64,000 nucleotides of DNA from contig JANDJZ010001760.1 in NCBI GenBank assembly GCA_027943245.1, positions 1-64,000 on the forward strand, written 5' to 3'. Shown one piece after another: positions 60,960-64,000 of this stretch. Source of the stretch: Acanthamoeba sp. SK_2022b (taxonomy: Eukaryota; Discosea; Longamoebia; Acanthamoebidae). Each line of letters begins with the position of its first letter. Position 1 is the first letter of the stretch. Made by a program: the position numbers and the translations under genes. The notes beneath the pieces were generated by a model. The model saw only the letters and a program-made list of their open reading frames with translations. It did no database searches and was not told the DNA's origin.

Positions 60960-62069
60960 TCACTTCCCGCTTTTAACTTTAGTCCATGCGCGGGTAATGA
61001 CACGGTCCAGCTTCGGCGACTGCACGTTGAGCGTGAACAGCTTGGCGCGAACATCGGCCGGCGGATAGACGTTCGGGTTATCGCGCACTTCGGCATTCAC
61101 CAGCGGCGTGGAATCCTTCACCGCATTGGCGTAGTAAACGTGATTGCTGATGTCCGCCATCACGTCCGGCTTCAGCAAGAAGTTCAGGAACTGGTAGGCA
61201 GCATCCTTGTTCTTGGCGTCCGCCGGCATGGCGAACATGTCGAAGTAGGTCAGCGCCCCCTCTTTCGGGATCGCATAGGCCACGTTGACGCCGTTCTTCG
61301 CCTCTTTGGCGCGGTTGGCCGCCTGCATCACGTCGCCGGACCAGCCGATCGCCACGCAGATATCGCCGTTCGCCAGATCGTTGATGTACTGGGAAGAGTG
61401 GAAATAGCGGATATTCGGCCGCAGCTTCAGCAGCAGATCGTTGGCCGCGCCGGTATAGTCCGCCGCGTTGGTGCTGTTGGGATCTTTACCCAGGTAGTGC
61501 AGCACGGTGGCGTAGACCTCGCTCGGCGCATCGAGGAAGGAAACGCCGCAGCTTTTCAGCTTCTCGAGGTTTTCCGGCTTGAAGATCAGATCCCAGCTGT
61601 TGACCGGCGCGTCTTTCCCCAGCACCGCCTTCACCTTGTCGACGTTATAGCCGATGCCGGTGGTCACCATCATGTAAGGGATGCCGTATTTGTTGTCCTT
61701 GTCGTTGTGCGCCACCAGCTTCAGCATCTCGGGATCGAGATTTTTGTAGTTGGGGATCTTGCTCTTGTCGAGCGGCTCGAAGATGCCGGCCTGCGACTGA
61801 CGCTCGAGGAAGTTGGACGAAGGAACCACCAAATCGTAGCCGGTGCTGCCCGCCATCAATTTGCCTTCCAACACTTCGTTGGAGTCAAAGACGTCGTACA
61901 CCACCTTGATACCGGTTTCTTTCTGGAATTTGGCCAGGGTATCCGGCGCGATATAGTCGGACCAGTTATACACGTGCAGCGTTTTCTCTTCGGCTGACGC
62001 CGTGACGGACGCGGCCATCAACAGACCGGCAACCACACCCGATAACCACTTTTTACGTTGGGTGACCAT
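60960..62069 (-). CDS. potF: Putrescine-binding periplasmic protein PotF
   Basis: Periplasmic receptor that binds putrescine for PotGHI. The 369-residue precursor (E. coli 370) has a 26-residue signal peptide ending ASA before EEKTLHVYNWSDYIAPD. Ligand-binding aromatic and acidic residues of the family are visible in YNWSDYI, WSGDVMQA and LTYFDMFAMPADA. GGAGGAAG precedes the ATG. First gene of potFGHI. Confidence 0.97.
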   Translation of the reverse strand: MVTQRKKWLSGVVAGLLMAASVTASAEEKTLHVYNWSDYIAPDTLAKFQKETGIKVVYDVFDSNEVLEGKLMAGSTGYDLVVPSSNFLERQSQAGIFEPLDKSKIPNYKNLDPEMLKLVAHNDKDNKYGIPYMMVTTGIGYNVDKVKAVLGKDAPVNSWDLIFKPENLEKLKSCGVSFLDAPSEVYATVLHYLGKDPNSTNAADYTGAANDLLLKLRPNIRYFHSSQYINDLANGDICVAIGWSGDVMQAANRAKEAKNGVNVAYAIPKEGALTYFDMFAMPADAKNKDAAYQFLNFLLKPDVMADISNHVYYANAVKDSTPLVNAEVRDNPNVYPPADVRAKLFTLNVQSPKLDRVITRAWTKVKSGK

Positions 62070-62475
62070 CCGTAACTTCCTCCAAAACAGGGTGAATCAT
62101 AGAATTGAACTTGTATCTGCAGCGATACAAAACCTTTCCTGATTGAGCGCAATCGTTGCAACCGCGAACTGAATGGCTATGCATATGATTGCATGCGCCT
62201 TTTTTCACTGCCCTGCTCGCGTGGTCACAAGGGAAATCGCAAGCCCTTTGCAGAATCAGCAGCATAGCCGCTGCTACCGCAACCCGCCAGCCCCCGGGGT
62301 AAAAAACGCCTTTTATCGATTTTTTATGCAGTTTTTCTCTATGTGATACGCCATTAACGGCACAAAAGGCGAGAAAGATCGGGCGGCAAAGGCCAAAGTG
62401 CAGAATATTTTATTGCGCAGGGGAATAACGGCAGCATGCCGCCGGAGCGACGGCATGCTGCAGGTACGGCGAGGA
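62070..62475. promoter_or_regulatory. Upstream region of potF and downstream region of ybjN
   Basis: These 406 bases contain no credible gene. A 20-bp inverted repeat TTGTATC / GATACAA (62111-62130) lies 42 bases upstream of potF and may be an operator; a minus-strand TATGAT at 62096-62101 may be the -10, with no good -35. At 62431-62461 perfect 11-base arms GCAGCATGCCG / CGGCATGCTGC follow the ybjN stop and probably end that message, though the T-run is short. The middle (62280-62345) is AT-rich. Confidence 0.45.
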
Positions 62476-62955
62476 TCAGTGCAGCATCGGCTGACGCGCG
62501 GCGCCAGCGGGGATCTCTTCTTCGTCCCCCATAAACAGCAGATCGTTCGCCCGCGCTTCGAGGATCACCATCGAGACCTGCTCTTCACCCTGCTGCATAA
62601 AGTGGGTGAACTGCTCATAAGTGATGCCGACCGCCACGCTCAGCGACTGGCAGACGACCAGCTTCGGCAGGTTGTCGTCCTGAATGTCGACAAAGGCTTT
62701 GATGGTCAGCGAACTGGCGTTGATTTGGCTCAGATCCGCTACCAGCGGGATCAGCGCGGTCGGCTTCACCTCGGCCAGCGCGGAGAACAGAATGACGTTG
62801 TCCACCAGATCTATCTTGGCATCGAACACGCCGTCGAAGTTCTGCATGTGCGGCAGGTGCAGCGCCTGGCAGGAATCGCACTCAAAGAAAGAAATGCCCG
62901 ACTGATCCAGCCAGCGCCGCAACAGCGCCAAATCGGGGACAATGAGTGAATCCAT
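62476..62955 (-). CDS. ybjN: YbjN family protein
   Basis: Protein of 159 residues matching E. coli YbjN (158), a predicted sensory-transduction-like regulator linked to motility, exopolysaccharide and stress phenotypes; the fold resembles type III secretion chaperones. Highly conserved core: FFECDSCQALHLPHMQNFDGVFDAKIDL and DDNLPKLVVCQSLSVAVGITYEQF. The C-terminus is diverged. The ATG at 62953-62955 follows GTGAGG; a TTG eight codons upstream is a less likely start. It lies 136 bases after rimK on the same strand. Confidence 0.92.
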   Translation of the reverse strand: MDSLIVPDLALLRRWLDQSGISFFECDSCQALHLPHMQNFDGVFDAKIDLVDNVILFSALAEVKPTALIPLVADLSQINASSLTIKAFVDIQDDNLPKLVVCQSLSVAVGITYEQFTHFMQQGEEQVSMVILEARANDLLFMGDEEEIPAGAARQPMLH

Positions 62956-63091
62956 AATAACCAGCCTCACAATATTCAATACGCGAAAAGGCGCATAGCT
63001 TACGGAATATTCACCCGATACGCCACGATCAATGCGGCTTAATTCACTAATTAAGATATTGCTCGGCCAGAAAAGCGCGCCGCCTGCCCCG

Positions 63092-63994
63092 TCACCCGCC
63101 GGATTTCAGGCGAAAGCCAGGCCGGCCGCGCTGCTCGATGTATTCGATCATCATGCCGGCGATGTCCAGCCCGGTGGTGGTTTCCACGCCTTCGAGCCCC
63201 GGCGACGCGTTGACCTCCATCACCAGCGGGCCGCGCTCGGCGCGCAGGATATCCACCCCGGCGACGTCCAGCCCCAGCGTGCTCGCCGCTTTCACCGCGA
63301 TCGCCCGTTCTCTGGCGGTGATGGTCACCTTGCGGGCGGTGCCGCCGCGGTGCAGGTTGGAGCGAAATTCGCCGGGCTTGGCCTGCCGCTCGATGGCGGC
63401 CACCACCCGGCCGCCCACCACCAGGCAGCGCACATCGCTGCCCTGCGCTTCGCGCACGTATTCTTGCACCAGGATATGCGCGTTCAGGCCGCGAAAGGCG
63501 TCGATCACGCTTTCCGCCGCCTGGCGGGTTTCCGCCAGCACCACGCCGATGCCCTGCGTGCCTTCCACCAGCTTGACCACCAGCGGCGCGCCGCCGACCA
63601 GCTCGATCAGATCGCCGGTGTCGTCGGGCGAATGGGCGAAGCCGGTGATCGGCAGATCGATGCCCTGCCGCGCCAACAGCTGCAGCGAACGCAGCTTGTC
63701 GCGGGCGCGGGTAATGGCCACGGATTCGTTTAGCGGGTAGCTGCCGAGCAGCTCGAACTGGCGCAGCACCGCCGTGCCGTAAAAGGTGATGGCGGAGCCG
63801 ATGCGCGGGATCACCGCATCGTAACGCTCCAGTTGGCGGCCGCGATAATGAATGGTCGGCGCCGCCGGATTGATGTTCATATAGCAGGAGAGCGGATCGA
63901 TGATATCAATGCTGTGCCCGCGATCTTCTGCCGCTTCACGCAGCCGCTTGCATGAGTAGAGCGTTCCGTCGCGAGAAAGAATGGCAATTTTCAC
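63092..63994 (-). CDS. rimK: Ribosomal protein S6 modification protein RimK
   Basis: ATP-grasp ligase that adds glutamate residues to the C-terminus of ribosomal protein S6; it can also make poly-alpha-glutamate. The 300-residue protein is full length. It has the N-terminal pre-ATP-grasp region ([22 protein letters not shown]), the ATP site with [17 protein letters not shown], and the metal-binding end [14 protein letters not shown]. The start is GTG at 63992-63994; only six bases of upstream sequence remain, so the ribosome-binding site is outside the window. Confidence 0.96.
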   Translation of the reverse strand: MKIAILSRDGTLYSCKRLREAAEDRGHSIDIIDPLSCYMNINPAAPTIHYRGRQLERYDAVIPRIGSAITFYGTAVLRQFELLGSYPLNESVAITRARDKLRSLQLLARQGIDLPITGFAHSPDDTGDLIELVGGAPLVVKLVEGTQGIGVVLAETRQAAESVIDAFRGLNAHILVQEYVREAQGSDVRCLVVGGRVVAAIERQAKPGEFRSNLHRGGTARKVTITARERAIAVKAASTLGLDVAGVDILRAERGPLVMEVNASPGLEGVETTTGLDIAGMMIEYIEQRGRPGFRLKSGG

Positions 63995-64000
63995 TCGTCA

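Noticed and set aside
62138..62160. GCAA..TTGC repeat upstream of potF as a PurR or other LacI-family operator
   Set aside because: The arms are an odd distance apart and only about nine of 16 PurR positions match.
62342..62366. TGTGA near 62343 as a CRP site
   Set aside because: The second half TCACA is absent at the required six-base spacing.

Overview
The window is a high-GC enterobacterial core-chromosome segment. Gene order and protein sequences match the cmk-to-rimK block of Escherichia coli. The GC-rich codon use, the near-identical core proteins and the few differences in content fit Serratia, most likely S. marcescens or a close relative; this is inference from remembered sequences, not a database result. 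I see no prophage, insertion sequence, CRISPR array, rRNA or tRNA. Almost every base is explained by about 50 intact genes and short intergenic regions.

Layout. 87-4878 (minus strand): cmk, the serC-aroA operon and a periplasmic asparaginase ansB. 5027-11471 (plus): ycaO, then the anaerobic pyruvate/formate block focA-pflB-pflA behind an FNR-type promoter. 11520-16618: the transporter ycaD, a DUF1801 protein, serS, rarA and lolA. 16817-21082 (minus): ftsK with a LexA/SOS promoter, and lrp. 21737-28821 (plus): trxB with a probable OxyR operator, a LysR regulator plus glutathione transferase, cydDC and aat. 29051-32256: clpA-clpS facing cspD. 32344-38226: macAB, ybjX and the OLD-family gene ybjD. 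38414-45211 (plus): lysO, hcp-hcr, poxB, ltaE. 45241-51973: a DUF1294 protein, ybjT, ybjS, amiD, a DUF3300 lipoprotein, ybjQ, ybjP. 52238-56058 (plus): the arginine uptake genes artPIQM and artJ with ArgR boxes. 56091-62069 (minus): rlmC, ybjO and the putrescine importer potFGHI. 62476-63994 (minus): ybjN, rimK.

How the genes work together. Several loci serve low-oxygen life: FocA/PflB/PflA (formate), CydDC (cytochrome bd assembly), Hcp/Hcr (nitric oxide detoxification) and PoxB (overflow to acetate). Aat, ClpS and ClpA form the bacterial N-degron route: Aat adds Leu/Phe to N-termini, ClpS recognises them, ClpA unfolds the substrate for ClpP. Art, Pot and LysO handle basic amino acids and polyamines. 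LolA, MacAB, AmiD and several lipoproteins act at the envelope.

The most unusual points are: infA and the tRNA-Ser gene, which sit between aat and clpA in E. coli, are absent from that place and from the window; trxB carries an OxyR-like tandem operator; a PhoP-like box lies between macA and ybjX; the FtsK linker carries three copies of a roughly 29-residue repeat; and an Asp+2 lipoprotein with a DUF3300 domain and a His/Pro/Ala-rich tail has been inserted. I found no convincing evidence of an undescribed multi-gene system.
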